Under the pieces are notes generated by a model that made no database searches, had not been told where the DNA came from, and was given only the letters and a program-made list of their open reading frames with translations. Shown piece after piece: positions 33,514 to 44,031 of a stretch of DNA of 64,000 nucleotides (the stretch's first letter is position 1; each line of letters begins with the position of its first letter). The DNA is from Acholoe squamosa. Its lineage: Eukaryota; Annelida; Polychaeta; Phyllodocida; Polynoidae. Both the position numbers and the translations under genes were made by a program. The stretch spans positions 5,327,674 to 5,391,673 of the forward strand of contig OX439045.1 in NCBI GenBank assembly GCA_949317995.1, written 5' to 3'.

Positions 33514-33619
33514 AGATAAGGTAGTTGTGACACATTTTGGTTAGATTAAATGGGGCAAGATACATGCTTAAACTTTGTGAGAGCTAAGGATATATTAGCC
33601 GTCCAAAGCTAAGTATCAG

Positions 33620-34165
33620 GGCTGTAATTCTTGGCGATACGATATCTGTGCAGTTTGATGTCTGTCTATTCCAATACCCTGTCTATTCAAATGCCCTGTA
33701 GCCTTAAGTATTGAAACATACATTGAATGAGTCTTAAGGATGGGCAACAGGGCCGTCATTCTTGGTGAAAGGATATATATGTAGTGGATGTGTATTCATG
33801 CACTGGTTTAAGGAGATAGGAACAGTAAATCTGAATAGGAGTTACATCTCTTACACATTGTGGGTATTTTAAATGGGCTATGGTGATACATGTCTATAAG
33901 ATATAAAGTAGCTCTCCTAATCTGGACGAGTCAGGGTTGTCATTCTTTGTGATACGATATCCATTCAAGCTGCGGTTGATCCCCTGCAGTTAGGTGTCTA
34001 TTCAAATGCCCGAACTCCTGAATATTGAAAGATACTTGCATGAGTGATATCTTGTATAATGGTGGGAGAGAGTAAGCCCTACAAATATATAGGTAACATG
34101 GTTGTCACTCTTGCGATACAATATCTCTGCAGTTGGGGGTCTATTCGAATGCCCTGATTTCTAGC
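33620..34165 (+). repeat. Degenerate tandem repeat, about 125-185 bp period
   Basis: The module 'GTCATTCTTGGTGATACGATAT' followed by 'GTCTATTCAAATGCCCTGA' recurs near 33627, 33757, 33940 and 34105, with a probable earlier unit near 33240. Units are strongly diverged. Confidence 0.6.
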
Positions 34166-34574
34166 ACATTGCGGTTGCAATAAGCTTTGCATGGTGGTAC
34201 ATTCATTGGTGCCTGGCTCATCTTAATATTGTCTTTGTTGTTGTTGTTGTTGTTTTTGTTTTGGTTGTAAAAAAGAAACTGAAAAACCCTCCCAAATGCT
34301 CCTAATGCAAGACTACAACACCACAGATCTGTTAGTTACGTTGGTGGTGTTTGCCTGTTCCCAAGCTACACCCCCATCCTTTTCAAATTCCCATGTCCAC
34401 GTCTCCCCCAAAAGGGTATTTTGGGTTGATCTATAGTGGGGTATGTCTGATACTTATCTCCTTCAGAGTGACCATTAACTGGTCTCAAGAAGATCCCCAT
34501 GATGTAAGTCTGTCTGTAATAGTCATACCAGTTGTGTAGCATACAGGGATTAACTGACAGCATCTTCAAACGTT
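34166..34574. other. No gene recognised; (TTG)n
   Basis: A TTGTTG microsatellite occupies 34237-34262. Opposing 60-residue frames at 34351-34569 are unsupported. Confidence 0.4.
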
Positions 34575-35510
34575 AACCCAGTAAATGCAGTGTTGGCAAC
34601 TGACTCACCAGGGCTGCATTCATGCATCATGTTAACCCTACCAGGTAGATAAAAGGTGAGGCTCCACTATGGGATTTATTAGTACATTCTCACCTAATTC
34701 TATCCCTATAGTGCCTAAGGTATAGGGTGTTGACATTTCTATATTGTAAACATGAGATTCAAAATTGTAAACATGAGATTTCAGGGGTTATTTTATGGGT
34801 GATCTCTCTCCTTGTGTGCCATATTTACCAACTAACCTGCACCTGCACAGACTCTGTGATTGGGTGGGAGTTCAATATGTAAACATCAACGCAGCAAAAT
34901 ATAAATAACAACACAGCAGTCACACAGATCGCAGGGTCTTGCACTGTAAAAATCAAACCTGTCTGATATTGAGTTGCAGAGAGTCATCAGTGTGAAAGTC
35001 TGCAATATTTACATTAGGTCAACTTGATTTAGTAAACAAATACATCTTTTGGCAACAAAAATGTGCCTGAGATTGTACACAAAGCCTTCCCCACATAAAC
35101 AAAAAGCTCTCTCAATCTTCTATTTACACCTTGAAATAATAACAAATACCACTCTATAATCTGTGTTTGTGTCTGCTTTTGTGAGAATAGCTCCGATTTT
35201 CAACAAAAATCGCGTAGTGGAGCCTCACCTACTCACTCCCAGAAGCTTACCAGCAATGAAAAAAGGATGAGCCAGTCCTTCTTTGGTGCATCGTCTTGAT
35301 TAATGCAACGGTGCACCATAACACCGAGGGAGCCTAAACAATGAGGCATCAATCAGCCTTTAACCATGTAAAGACCACTACTACTGCAGGAGTGCATCGT
35401 GCCAGTTGGTCGTCATGATGCACCTATGAAGTGCTGGTGAGACTAATCACCAGCACTTCATTGGTGCATCATGACGACCCTCCTGCAGTGGATCAACCCT
35501 TCATTCATGA
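34575..35510. mobile_element. Family P pieces interrupted by a MITE
   Basis: A B-hairpin right arm (34600-34632) precedes the nested element at 34654-35230. Degraded P sequence (35275-35345) and a fresh A hairpin (35415-35470) with a left TIR (ATGTAAAGACCACT...) follow. Confidence 0.65.
34654..35230. mobile_element. MITE with AGGTGAGGCTCCACTA ends
   Basis: The left end AGGTGAGGCTCCACTATGGG matches the inverted right end (AGGTGAGGCTCCACTACGCG). 577 bp with no coding. An internal doublet of ATTGTAAACATGAGATT lies near 34743-34778. Confidence 0.75.
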
Positions 35511-35689
35511 ATACGCACCCCTCAAGAACTAACCTACAAAGGTTTCTATTAATTTTGTGGTCTATCATGTAAATTTTGTAGCATGTTTACAGTCTATATT
35601 TTTCACCATTAAACACGCCGTTGGTAAAATCCTCAAATTACACATCCAGTTAAATAGTGTACTGACATCCCAATCAGCAATGGAGCATT

Positions 35690-35775
35690 GGGCCATGCTT
35701 GTCCATGCTTGGCCCAATATAAGCTGATATTGGCCCAATATAAGCCGACATTGGCCCAATGTATCCTTGCTACCT
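35690..35775 (+). repeat. Short tandem repeat with TTGGCCCAAT
   Basis: Three to four units of about 24 bp: TTGGCCCAATATAAGCTGAT, TTGGCCCAATATAAGCCGAC, TTGGCCCAATGTA. TTGGCC(C)AA is itself near-palindromic. Confidence 0.75.
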
Positions 35776-36303
35776 GGGATGGGTTTTGGTCATAATTGTT
35801 GGCAGTCCATTAGTGAAATTGATAATTTACTTCAAAGTGTCCGCAGCAAAGGTCCTCCTTCTTGCCTTTCACTTAATGGCTTGTGTCTGGCAACTGTAGG
35901 AAGGGAAATTTAGTCTGGGTTAATTTTCTGGATATTTTAAAAAGCCCTAGGTCTCAAATCATTACGCATTTAAATAGCAGAGATTATTGATATAAATTTT
36001 TTTTTTTTATGCGGGGGGGGGTTTAGGGGGAGGAGGTTATTTGGCAGACATGTGATACAAAAGAAAGCAACAAAGTTGCGTTTCTCTTGGGGAACAAAAT
36101 GTCTCCACTTGGACTGAAATTAGAGTGTATACCAAATTCCCATGCCGGAAACTTGTGAAAGTAACTTCCTTTAAAGGGTATTAATAACGATTCTCGTTAA
36201 ATGCATGTTGCCGCAAATCTCACCTCACATATATAATCTCTCAGCAGGTACTATATTAATACATTTGCCCTCCCACTGAGCTGTATCCTCTGCTGTTCCA
36301 TGG
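35776..36303. other. No gene recognised
   Basis: Includes a T-run and G-run at 35997-36030. Nothing else. Confidence 0.4.
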
Positions 36304-36775
36304 ATATGTCTATATGGACAAGTCTCACAAAATGGGGTCACACATTGAAGAACCACTCATGCCACATATTTTCTTGGCCATTTTCTTTTCTCATGTGTTC
36401 CATTTTGAAAAGGAACATAAAAGCATTACTGATTCAGTACACTATCAAAGTAAGGTATTTGAGAGTAAATTGATGGCTACATGCCACTTCCAAGATATAG
36501 CAACTTTTATTATGTAAAAGTGCCACAGAACCATACGCGCCATACATGTGGAACCATACGTGTCACACATTGTATCATTTATCTCATCGTAGTTTTCAAA
36601 TGAATCAATTTTGCCTTGTCCATCTGATCCCTTGTTTCATTAGCGTGTTGTGACAAAAGTATCCGATAGTTGATTCCAAAATTAAATGTATGAGGAATGG
36701 TAATATGTGGCACGTATGGTTCCTCAATTTGTGATCCAATGTGACCCCATTTCACGAGACTTGACCATTTATGTA
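36304..36775. repeat. Inverted repeat with about 65-bp arms
   Basis: ACAAGTCTCACAAAATGGGG...ACATTGAAGAACC...GCCACATATT on the left is inverted at 36702-36775. An extra pair of GGAACCATACGTG-like pieces sits at 36525-36565. Confidence 0.75.
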
Positions 36776-37750
36776 TATACATGGGGTATATCAGGTACAT
36801 CATCAAGGTTGGCCTACTTACCTAACCTGCCTAATTTGGACTTCCGGTTGGGATGTGCAGGAAAGGTTTGGGGAGCATGGTTAACCCCAGAAGGGTTACA
36901 TTGGATCACAAGGCTCAGTTCAGTGGCTGGGAGGCCATGGAGGACGTGGGATGCACCCCCCCCCCCGATAAAAAAAAAGAAAAAAAAGTGGGAAAACACT
37001 AAATCATATTTAAATAATAGATTTTTGTGAAATTTTACCAGATTTTAAATTGCTCATCCTCCACATGTTTCTTTTGGCTGCTCTTCCTCTACTGATGACT
37101 CCATGTTAATAAGTTGCCAAACTATTTTATATCAAATGAGTACAAAACCTGTTGAAGTTGAACCCTGGATTTGCCCTTGAGGTATAACCTTATACACAAC
37201 ATAGCCATCCCTGGTGGATGTACCTGTGTATACTGCGCAAATATACCCACACTTAATCATTAATTCAAATTCAGTATTTTTAAATTGACACCATATGCTG
37301 GTATATTCTTGTCAAAACCAAACATGACATATTAATTCCCTTAGCTATCATGGACAGATGGAAATGGCATGTTCCTAATTAATGGTTTTTGACAAATATT
37401 CATACTCTTTTCATGTCATTCGCAAGTGAGACAACAGACACAGTAGATCAGCCATACCATATTTTTCGGGCTATGTTTTCTGCGTGGCGACCCACTCATG
37501 CCCACTTATAGCTGTGGGTCCCTTAGAAATATTTCCATACACATGTGTATTGCATGTAATAAATACTAGCTGCACCAAACGCTTAATGTCTTAAACTTTT
37601 TGATGTCCATACTCATAGATAACTCTGGCTACTAAGCCTACTTTGACCCCCCCCCCATTTCCTCCCCAACTTCCTTCCAAAATAGCCAGGTACTCCAGAA
37701 ATGGCACCATTAGGCTATATCGTTTTATGGGAGGTGAATTTATATATAAG
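36776..37750. other. No gene recognised
   Basis: Poly-C then poly-A tracts at 36955-36988, and CCCCCCCCC at 37648. Open frames here run through simple sequence. Confidence 0.4.
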
Positions 37751-37953
37751 CACCGTGAAAATAAAATGTCGAAATAACAGCGAAATCCTTGCCTCAAAGT
37801 TGCCAGAGATCCGTTATTATTTTCGCAGACATTCATCGGGCCACCATATTGCCATCTGGGGTTTCTTGTGAAAACTACACTTCTTCACTACAATGTTTTA
37901 TTATTCAGTTTTACGAGGATCCCTGGTAGATTCAACAGTTAATATTTACAGTG
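37751..37953 (+). mobile_element. Family C MITE
   Basis: CACCGTGAAAATAAAATGTC start, CAAAGTTGCCAGAGATCCG, CCATCTGGGGTTTC, GAGGATCCCTGGTAGATTC, ending TATTTACAGTG. Confidence 0.8.
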
Positions 37954-37987
37954 AAGAACACTATAGGTGTTTACCCACTTGAGGGTT

Positions 37988-38035
37988 ATTGAACAAGTAA
38001 TCAATGGATAATTCATGACGCGTGTGTGTTAGCAA
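37988..38035. repeat. Half copy of the 1438-1530 hairpin
   Basis: AACAAGTAATCAATGGATAA, TTCATGACGCGTGTGTGTTA and GCAAAGG match one arm of the hairpin at 1438-1530. The second arm is absent. Confidence 0.75.
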
Positions 38036-38059
38036 AGGATAATTACACGAGGGCGTAGC

Positions 38060-38400
38060 CTATCATATCAAGACCTGGTTCTAACCAAACATTTCTCGTC
38101 AGTCCCTGTGGCACAATGCATAGGGAGTTGGACTTGGGATCTGAGACTGCAGGTTTGATCCCTACCCTGGCCATGAAAATTTTGTGGGTTTTAACATGTA
38201 ACATATGACATGTAAGGACATGTAAGGTGTGCAGGTTATCCATGGATAACCCCACCGGGTGCCTGTTATCCTTGGATAACTGCACACCTTACAAAAGTCA
38301 TGATGCAGGCATCATGGTGTGCAATATCGACAGGTATGTGCATGGGAATATCCAGGAAAAGCACTCAGAATCCCAGAAATCATGTAATAAGTGACTTTAT
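38060..38400 (+). mobile_element. tRNA-headed repeat T2, second copy
   Basis: The head at 38100-38172 (B-box-like GGTTTGATCCC) and body (AACATGTAACATATGACATG, GTGTGCAATATCGACAG, AAGCACT...CCAGAAATC) align with 366-720. Similarity starts upstream of the head (GGTTCTAACC), so the repeat unit is larger than the tRNA-like part. Confidence 0.75.
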
Positions 38401-38467
38401 CCCGTACATTGACTATTGTCCATGGGGTGATTAAGATTACTACATGTACACCTATAATTGCCCTTAT

Positions 38468-39195
38468 CCCTTTAAGGGCCACATGATGCCTCCAGTCTAT
38501 TGCTTGTTTGGAGGAGTGCATAATGCCCATTGGTCGGCATGATGCACCAATGAAGTGCCGGTGAGATTTTCGTTAGAGCAGCATGTCGAACCTCTGGGAG
38601 CATATCGACCCCGTAGAATCGGCATCCCTGGAGGGTTAGTCATCAAGGCTGCATTAATGCATCATATGTCACCCAATGTCCATGATGCATTAATGCATCA
38701 TATGTCACCCAATGTCCATGATGCATTAATGCATCATATGTCACCCAATGTCCATGATGCATTAATGCATCATATGTCACCCAATGTCCATGCTACATTA
38801 ATGCATCATATGTCACCCAATGTCCATGATGCATTAATGCATCATATGTCACCCAATGTCCATGATGCATTAATGCATCATATGTCACCCAATGTCCATG
38901 ATGCATTAATGCATCATATGTCACCCAATGTCCATGATGCATTAATGCATCATATGTCACCCAATGTCCATGATGCATTAATGCATCATATGTCACCCAA
39001 TGTCCATGCTACATTAATGCATCATATGTCACCCTATGTCCATGATGCATTAATGCATCATATGTCACCCAATGTCCATGATGCATTAATGCATCATATG
39101 TCACCCAATGTCCATAATGCATTAATGCATCATATGTCACCCAATGTCCATGATAAATTAATGCATATACTACCTTGAAAGGACCATAGGGTTAA
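38468..39195. mobile_element. Family P copy expanded by an internal minisatellite
   Basis: CCCTTTAAGGGCCACATGATG left end, a truncated A hairpin and a linker precede the 36-bp array. After it come TTGAAAGGACCATAGGGTTAA. The array occupies the place of the outer GCATTAATGCATCATG segment. Confidence 0.8.
38650..39166 (+). repeat. 36-bp minisatellite, about 14 units
   Basis: Each unit holds the perfect palindrome ATGATGCATTAATGCATCAT followed by ATGTCACCCAATGTCC. Units 4 and 10 share the variant CATGCTACATTAAT, consistent with duplication of a six-unit block. The 207-residue open frame across it exists only because 36 is a multiple of 3. Confidence 0.95.
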
Positions 39196-39393
39196 TTACC
39201 TTGGGATAATTAGGACATACCTACTACACCATATCATGTAGAGATTGGAGATGTGTTAGAAAATTACCGGATGTTAAGGCTTCGCTAACCCCCTCTGGTG
39301 GTGTCTATGTAGGTTAGGGTTGTGTCTGAATCTCTTATATCCAGATCACAATCTCTACATTCAAATTCAAACCTGAGCCTGCAATAGTTTCTA
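39196..39393. repeat. Imperfect fold-back with GCTTCGC centre
   Basis: TGTAGAGATTG (39237 on) is inverted as CAATCTCTACA (39351 on). Inside, GTTAAGGCTTCGCTAAC has GCTTCGC at 39279-39285. Confidence 0.55.
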
Positions 39394-39622
39394 CACTGTT
39401 ACCAAAAAAAAATGTTGTCAACTTAATGGCGGTTGTCTGGTAACATTGGGACAAAGATTTCATTGTTATTTCACAGAGATTCCTTATAACACAGTGTGTT
39501 ACTGTCCTGCCATCTGGGGCTTCGTTGTAGAACTACACTGCTTCACTGCATGACGGCTATGGCGGTTCACTCTATAATGTTAGGAGGATCCCTGGTAGAT
39601 TCTGCTAGTCATTCCTTAGAGT
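39394..39622 (+). mobile_element. Family C MITE
   Basis: CACTGTTACCAAAAAAAAATG start, CAGAGATTCCTTATAACAC, GCCATCTGGGGCTTCGTTGT, GGAGGATCCCTGGTAGATTC, ending CCTTAGAGTA. Confidence 0.75.
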
Positions 39623-39981
39623 ATACCTTGAAGTAAATTTTATCTGGGATTAGAAATTTGCCCAGAATTATGTATGTTAGTATGAATTTGTCACTGTCTT
39701 TTGAAAGTGAAAGTAAAAAGGCTATTGAGCGGGAAGGATGTAGAAAAGGGAAGCACAGAATCCTCTCAATAATCCAAAAAGAGGGCGCATGTAATATATT
39801 CCCGCCCCAGGTGAAATCGGGTAAGAACATGAAACATTCACAAACATTAATTCTCCTAAAACATTGATATGATTGATGGGGTTCTGGACCTCAAATTAGA
39901 CTAGCTATTCTTTTACTATTTGATTTGGTCTGGAATAGAGAATCCCCATGTACAAGATAGCAGCTCCCTAAACCACCACCA
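39623..39981. other. No gene recognised
   Basis: Overlapping 69-73 residue frames on opposite strands have no recognisable features. Confidence 0.35.
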
Positions 39982-40182
39982 TACCGTAGAGGCCGGTATA
40001 AGCGCCCCTGGCGCTCATTGATTTCAACTCCACTTTACCCCCGGCGCTTATATGGGACAGGCGCTTATTTTTGAATACTGTTTTTAATGCTTGAGATCAA
40101 TTTCAGTACCCCTGTAACCCTGGCGCTTATTCGAGACCGCTGCTTACTTGAGACCCCGGCGCTTAAAGGGGGCATTACGGTA
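39982..40182. mobile_element. Family G MITE (TACCGTA ends), copy 1
   Basis: Outer inverted TACCGTA / TACGGTA. The interior is repeats of GGCGCTTAT and GACAGGCGCTTATTTTTGA on one strand. Interior relatives are at 15.7 and 50.6 kb. Confidence 0.65.
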
Positions 40183-40254
40183 TGTATATGCAGACAGAGG
40201 AAGAGAAGAAAAAATAGCAATGAGGCACTGACTCCAATTCATTATAACATTGCA

Positions 40255-40660
40255 CTCTGTGTTTTTAGCTGTTTGAGGACTGCAAAGTGCATAATTGAAT
40301 TGAAGTGCTGGCCGGTCTGCTTGACAACACCTCATTAAAGGGGGTCTAGCACAGCAAAAATCAATATGGGTACCGACCCAAAGATCGTTCATAAACTCCC
40401 GGGATCCAGCGGAAAATATGCAGCGCCCTGATTCGTCAATGGGTGGTCACGTGACTTGCTAAAGCAGGTACGTCTTATCTGTGCTAGCCACCCTTTGAAG
40501 CATCATACTTACCCTCTGGATGTCTCAATCCCCATAGGAATGGCATGATGCATCAATGTAGCCCTGGTGAGTTACTTCCCAGGGCTACATTCATGCATTG
40601 TGATGGTCAATGTGCGCAATGCATCAATACGTAGCCCTTAAAGGATTGGCTAAAGGATAT
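40255..40660. mobile_element. Family P copy with a small nested MITE
   Basis: Half of an A hairpin (AATTGAAGTGCTGG) is followed at 40341-40494 by an element with ends GGGGTCTAGCACAG / CTGTGCTAGCCACCC. P then continues with a linker, a B hairpin (40547-40600; GTAGCCCTGG matched by CCAGGGCTAC) and a right TIR (GTAGCCCTTAAAGG). Confidence 0.7.
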
Positions 40661-40799
40661 AACCATATCCCTTTAAGGGCCATATCCCTTTAAGGGGTGT
40701 ATTTTCTCAATGTGAAATATCAGCACCCCAGGTGTATTTAGGACTAGGTGCATTACAACCCTTGACGTATTGTACTGTTTAAGTACTGTATTTTGAATA
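40661..40799. repeat. Duplicated ATATCCCTTTAAGGGCC
   Basis: ATATCCCTTTAAGGGCCAT is followed directly by ATATCCCTTTAAGGGG (40667-40699), a local duplication of a P-like tip. Confidence 0.6.
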
Positions 40800-40839
40800 A
40801 GCACTAGTCTTGTATTCCCAGTTAGCGGGATCCTTAGTG

Positions 40840-40990
40840 GGCTGACCCCTGCTTGAGCCGGTACCTCGCGAGATAAGGACTGATAACAGCCAGCATGATG
40901 GGTACCAGGTGTTATGTAATGCAGCCTAAAGAATCTGCGCTGAATGAAAGGAACTTTCTCATTGGTTAATGATATATCCAGCTAGGTCAG
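40840..40990 (+). repeat. Interspersed repeat R, copy 3
   Basis: GGACTGATAACAGCCAGCATGATGGGTACCAGGTGTTATGTAATGC and CATTGGTTAATGATATATCC align with copies at 30.4 and 32.5 kb. Confidence 0.7.
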
Positions 40991-41011
40991 AATAAGCCCC
41001 AGGTTTAATGG

Positions 41012-41320
41012 CCCCTCGAGCGACTCACCAGTGCTGCATTAGGGAGTGATCACTTTATTACAACAGGAGTGCTGGTGGGTTTGTGTGTGGATACGCGAAA
41101 AGAAATTTGCCCCCCCTCTCGACAGGTCGAAATCTTTTCAAACCCCCTCTCAAGAGGCGAAAAATTGTGTGCGAAAGCACCCTTTTAACCTATAGTAACA
41201 ATTCTGACCCCTCAAACCCACCAGCCCCCTCCCCCCTGTTGTTAAAAATGATCGCTCCCTTAGTGCATCGTATGTCAACCCTAAAGGTGCATATCAAACA
41301 TGTAGGGTTGTTCTGGTGCA
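41012..41320. mobile_element. Family P remnant carrying H1 copy 2
   Basis: GAGCGACTCACCAGTGCTGCATT (half of a B hairpin) is cut by the H1 MITE. P sequence resumes with TTAGTGCATCGTATGTCAACCC and the linker arm TGTAGGGTTG. Confidence 0.7.
41042..41259. mobile_element. H1 MITE (PIF/Harbinger-like), copy 2
   Basis: Ends GGGAGTGATCACTTTATTAC and inverted GGGAGCGATCATTTTTAAC, then CAACAGG. TTA is duplicated at 41039-41041 and 41260-41262. Like copy 1, it sits inside a P element. Confidence 0.75.
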
Positions 41321-42160
41321 TTCTCGGGAGCAGAACCCTGGTTGCTAGGGATCAGGCAAAGGGTCAAATTACATAGGCAATGTACTAGAAAAAGTAGCCT
41401 TTTTGCTTTCTTTTCAAATATTGGGATTAGAAAATAATGCTTCACGTATGTAATGCAAATTTTGAATATCTTTCTGATTTTGAAATGCATTTTGCTGCAC
41501 GGTGCCTAGATCTTTTCTGATAAGGGTTTTAACACCTTTTTCTACTACATTTCCTATTTGATTTATGCCTTCATGAGGATCCTTATCAGTAGGGAGATAA
41601 GCCTGATGAGGGCTGCGCTGGTTGCTATTACGTCACTGCTGCTCCCTGCCATCATGATACCCATAATGCACTCCTGCATCACCTGTCCTGAAAGGTTTAT
41701 CTCAGCCTCTAGCCAATTCTGCCCCAGGGGCTAAATGGCCTGGAGGTCATGTAGACCAGTCATTTAGACATTAGTGGACGTCTAGCATATGAGTCTAACA
41801 GTTGGGTTTATAAATAATCCCCCCTACCTGGGTCATAACAATGACAAGTAATCATGCTAAGTGGTCATTAACCATGTTTCAGTGCAGAAATAAAAGAATT
41901 TGTATCAGATGAAGTATTGGATGATTCAGAACAGTAATATGGCAATAATTCCCATAGTCCACTTGGATTATTCACACGAATGAGCCATAGAGACCTTATA
42001 TAAAATCTGACAAATGAGACCTAGTGGACTATGAATATTATAGATACAATGCAGTAGGAAAGTGCCTGAGTTTGAGATTTAAAAGTGGGACATGGTGATG
42101 GGTCGTAGATCTATCAGATATAAAACACTAAACCACCCTTTGTGTTGTTAGTGTTTGAAT
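41321..42160. other. No gene; P tail and a small inverted repeat
   Basis: A right P end (CATAATGCACTCCTGCATCA...CCTGAAAGG) is at 41660-41697. CATAGTCCACT (41956) is inverted as AGTGGACTATG (42021-42031). Confidence 0.45.
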
Positions 42161-42163
42161 CCT

Positions 42164-42165
<2 letters not shown>

Positions 42166-42245
<80 letters not shown>
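42166..42245. repeat. (CT)n microsatellite
   Basis: About 32 uninterrupted CT units, then CTAT units and further CT-rich sequence to 42300. Confidence 0.95.
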
Positions 42246-42250
<5 letters not shown>

Positions 42251-42691
42251 CTTTATCTCTCTCCCATTCCCTCTCTCACCCTCTCTCTCTCTTCTTTATT
42301 CCATCTTTCTTGGTTTTAAGTGAAAAGGATTCATAGATATACTTCAGTTCTGGTCTTTGTGGCTTAAATCAAAGGACCAAACATGGAGGCAATACCACTT
42401 TCTGTATAACAAGCAGTGCATGGATCAAATATTAATCAAATAGGTCAGTATTCGGTACCTCTTTAGTGCGGAACAAGACTCTACTGCAGTAGATCTATGA
42501 ATATTGTCTGAGTCAATGGGGAGGAGCTTGAAATTTAAACCTGTGTGACTGAACCCAGGTAAAACCCATGTCAACATTTCATTGGGACTGTCCGAGTGTA
42601 CAAAAAACGGTCATAGTGAACATGTAGTGTGGCTGCTGGTCATCATTATGTCAACACTGCACGGTGAGCATTGGAAATTCCCTCTACTCTA
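42246..42691. other. No gene recognised
   Basis: No supported feature beyond the CT-rich continuation. Confidence 0.4.
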
Positions 42692-42815
42692 CACTCTTAA
42701 AAAAAATTGAATCTACCAGGGATCCTTGTGAAACTGAGTGTTGCACCACCATAATTGAAAATAACGACGGATCTCTGGAAACCTTGGGACTTGGATTCCA
42801 TTGATAACAGTGTGC
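42692..42815 (-). mobile_element. Family C MITE, truncated, reverse orientation
   Basis: Read on the minus strand, GATCCCTGGTAGATTCAATT leads to a terminal GAGTG. CGTTATTTTCAATTATGG and CCAGAGATCCGTCG are also present. This is the only family C copy on the minus strand. Confidence 0.65.
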
Positions 42816-42994
42816 CATCCATAGGAAGGTGATCCTTGTGATGCTCCACCCAGCACTAAAAGGATGGAATTTTGCTGAAGAATGAACATGAAACATGCAG
42901 CACTGGTGAATAACGCACCCTCCCGGGCCTACCCTTTCATGTATAACATGCCACCCTGGCGAGTTACTCACCAGAGCTGTTTCATGATGCCGGG
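42816..42994. other. P debris
   Basis: CACCCTGGCGAGTTACTCACCAG and TTCATGATGCC represent a B-hairpin remnant. GCACCCTCCCGGGCCTACC resembles an arm of the 51077-51155 hairpin. Confidence 0.45.
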
Positions 42995-43090
42995 ATTCCC
43001 TAGCCCACTTAAAAGGGTCTATATCTCCTCTTTCCTATCCCCTCAGGATGTGTGTGGTGCACATATGCGTGGGCACTGACACATTCCTCT
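42995..43090 (+). mobile_element. SINE family S, 3' truncated copy
   Basis: Matches the first about 95 bp of the family (TTCCCTAGCCCACTTAAAA to GACACATTCCTCTGT), then diverges. No tail or target duplication. 3' truncation is unusual for target-primed retroposition, so later deletion is likely. Confidence 0.75.
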
Positions 43091-43099
43091 GTTAAATTA

Positions 43100-43631
43100 T
43101 CAACCTGTGAAGCACGGGATAGCCACTTAGTGCCGCTAAAGTGCTGTAAAACACAAATCAATCAATGTTTCATGATGCACCAATGCATCATCAGCCTTTA
43201 ACCAGCTCGGTTCCTCAGGGACTTTTGAGAACAGTCCTTCTCTTCATCAATCTTTAAAGGGTCAACCTAACACCTTTGTCAGTCCCTAGTGACTAATTTG
43301 AACACAGAGGGTGGGGCTCAAGTGAAAGTCATCAATTAATAAATCAGGTTTGTGCCCAACCTTGTACAGTTGTACTTTTTGGTTGAGATGAATGGCCTCG
43401 GTCTGACCGACCATCAACGTGTCCAACAGGTAGACAGGTTTATACCACGATTTCGGGACTTCCGGTGGGTTTATATGCAGTTTAGCCGTGCATTATTCTG
43501 CATATACTACCCTTGTGCATTTTTGAAATTTTTGGTATATACTTTTTCGAGGTCACGTTGGACTTAGAATATTTTTGGAACTGTGTGGCAGATATACAAT
43601 GTCAATCTGGCCATTTTCCATGGTGAAAAAT
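43100..43631. other. No gene; small P remnant
   Basis: TCATGATGCACCAATGCATCATCAGCC lies at 43170-43196. ACTTCCGGT, an Ets-like word, occurs near 43459, but there is no evidence of a promoter there. Confidence 0.4.
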
Positions 43632-43709
43632 CGTCCCAACTCGTATGAGGATCGAACCCCGGCCGCAGTGGTGGTAGGCGAAGGCTCTAGCCATAGCGCC
43701 ACACTGAAC
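43632..43709 (-). mobile_element. tRNA-like SINE head (family T3)
   Basis: On the minus strand: GTGTGGCGCTATGGCTAGAG (A-box region) and GGGGTTCGATCC (B box). Acceptor-stem pairing is poor. It lies 5' of the recombinase gene on the opposite strand. Confidence 0.6.
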
Positions 43710-43959
43710 GGTGATGAAACACAGTGCGAAAATAAATAAGTTCTAACCTGAGGTCCTAGTGGTAAGTTTGCAGTAAGATTTCGTCTTGATTCCAAGCATG
43801 TCAGGTAATAATATTGAAATCCCAAGAAGTTTTCGATCCATAGAAGAGGAATGCGTGCTAATTTTCTCCATTTTGTTCGAAATAAATAAGAATCCATTGG
43901 TTTTCCAAACCGGTCCCATATTTTCGGCGTGTTCCTCGTACGACGATCACTTGACCTAT

Positions 43960-44031
43960 ATCTACAGCGTCCTTGCCGGAAGTGACCTATTTCTATTCTA
44001 CCTCCACTCTGGAAGATTTCTTTCTGTCAAC
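43960..44031 (+). promoter_or_regulatory. Candidate promoter/5' leader with Ets-like site
   Basis: TTGCCGGAAGTGACC (43973-43987) matches the Ets core CCGGAAGT, common in animal TATA-less promoters. It lies about 45-60 bp before the chosen start codon, and no TATA box is evident. The open frame continues upstream of the ATG to 43786, which I treat as leader sequence. Confidence 0.4.

Noticed and set aside
38650-39166. CRISPR-like array of 36-bp repeats
   Set aside because: Units are contiguous with no unique spacers, and the DNA is eukaryotic.
38555-39178. 207-residue open frame with a 12-residue repeat
   Set aside because: It is the translation of the 36-bp minisatellite; the opposite strand is open too.
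43786-44031. Upstream extension of the recombinase open frame
   Set aside because: It is in frame, but the sequence is low in recognisable features, contains an Ets-like promoter site, and the ATG at 44032 has the stronger initiation context. I treat it as leader.
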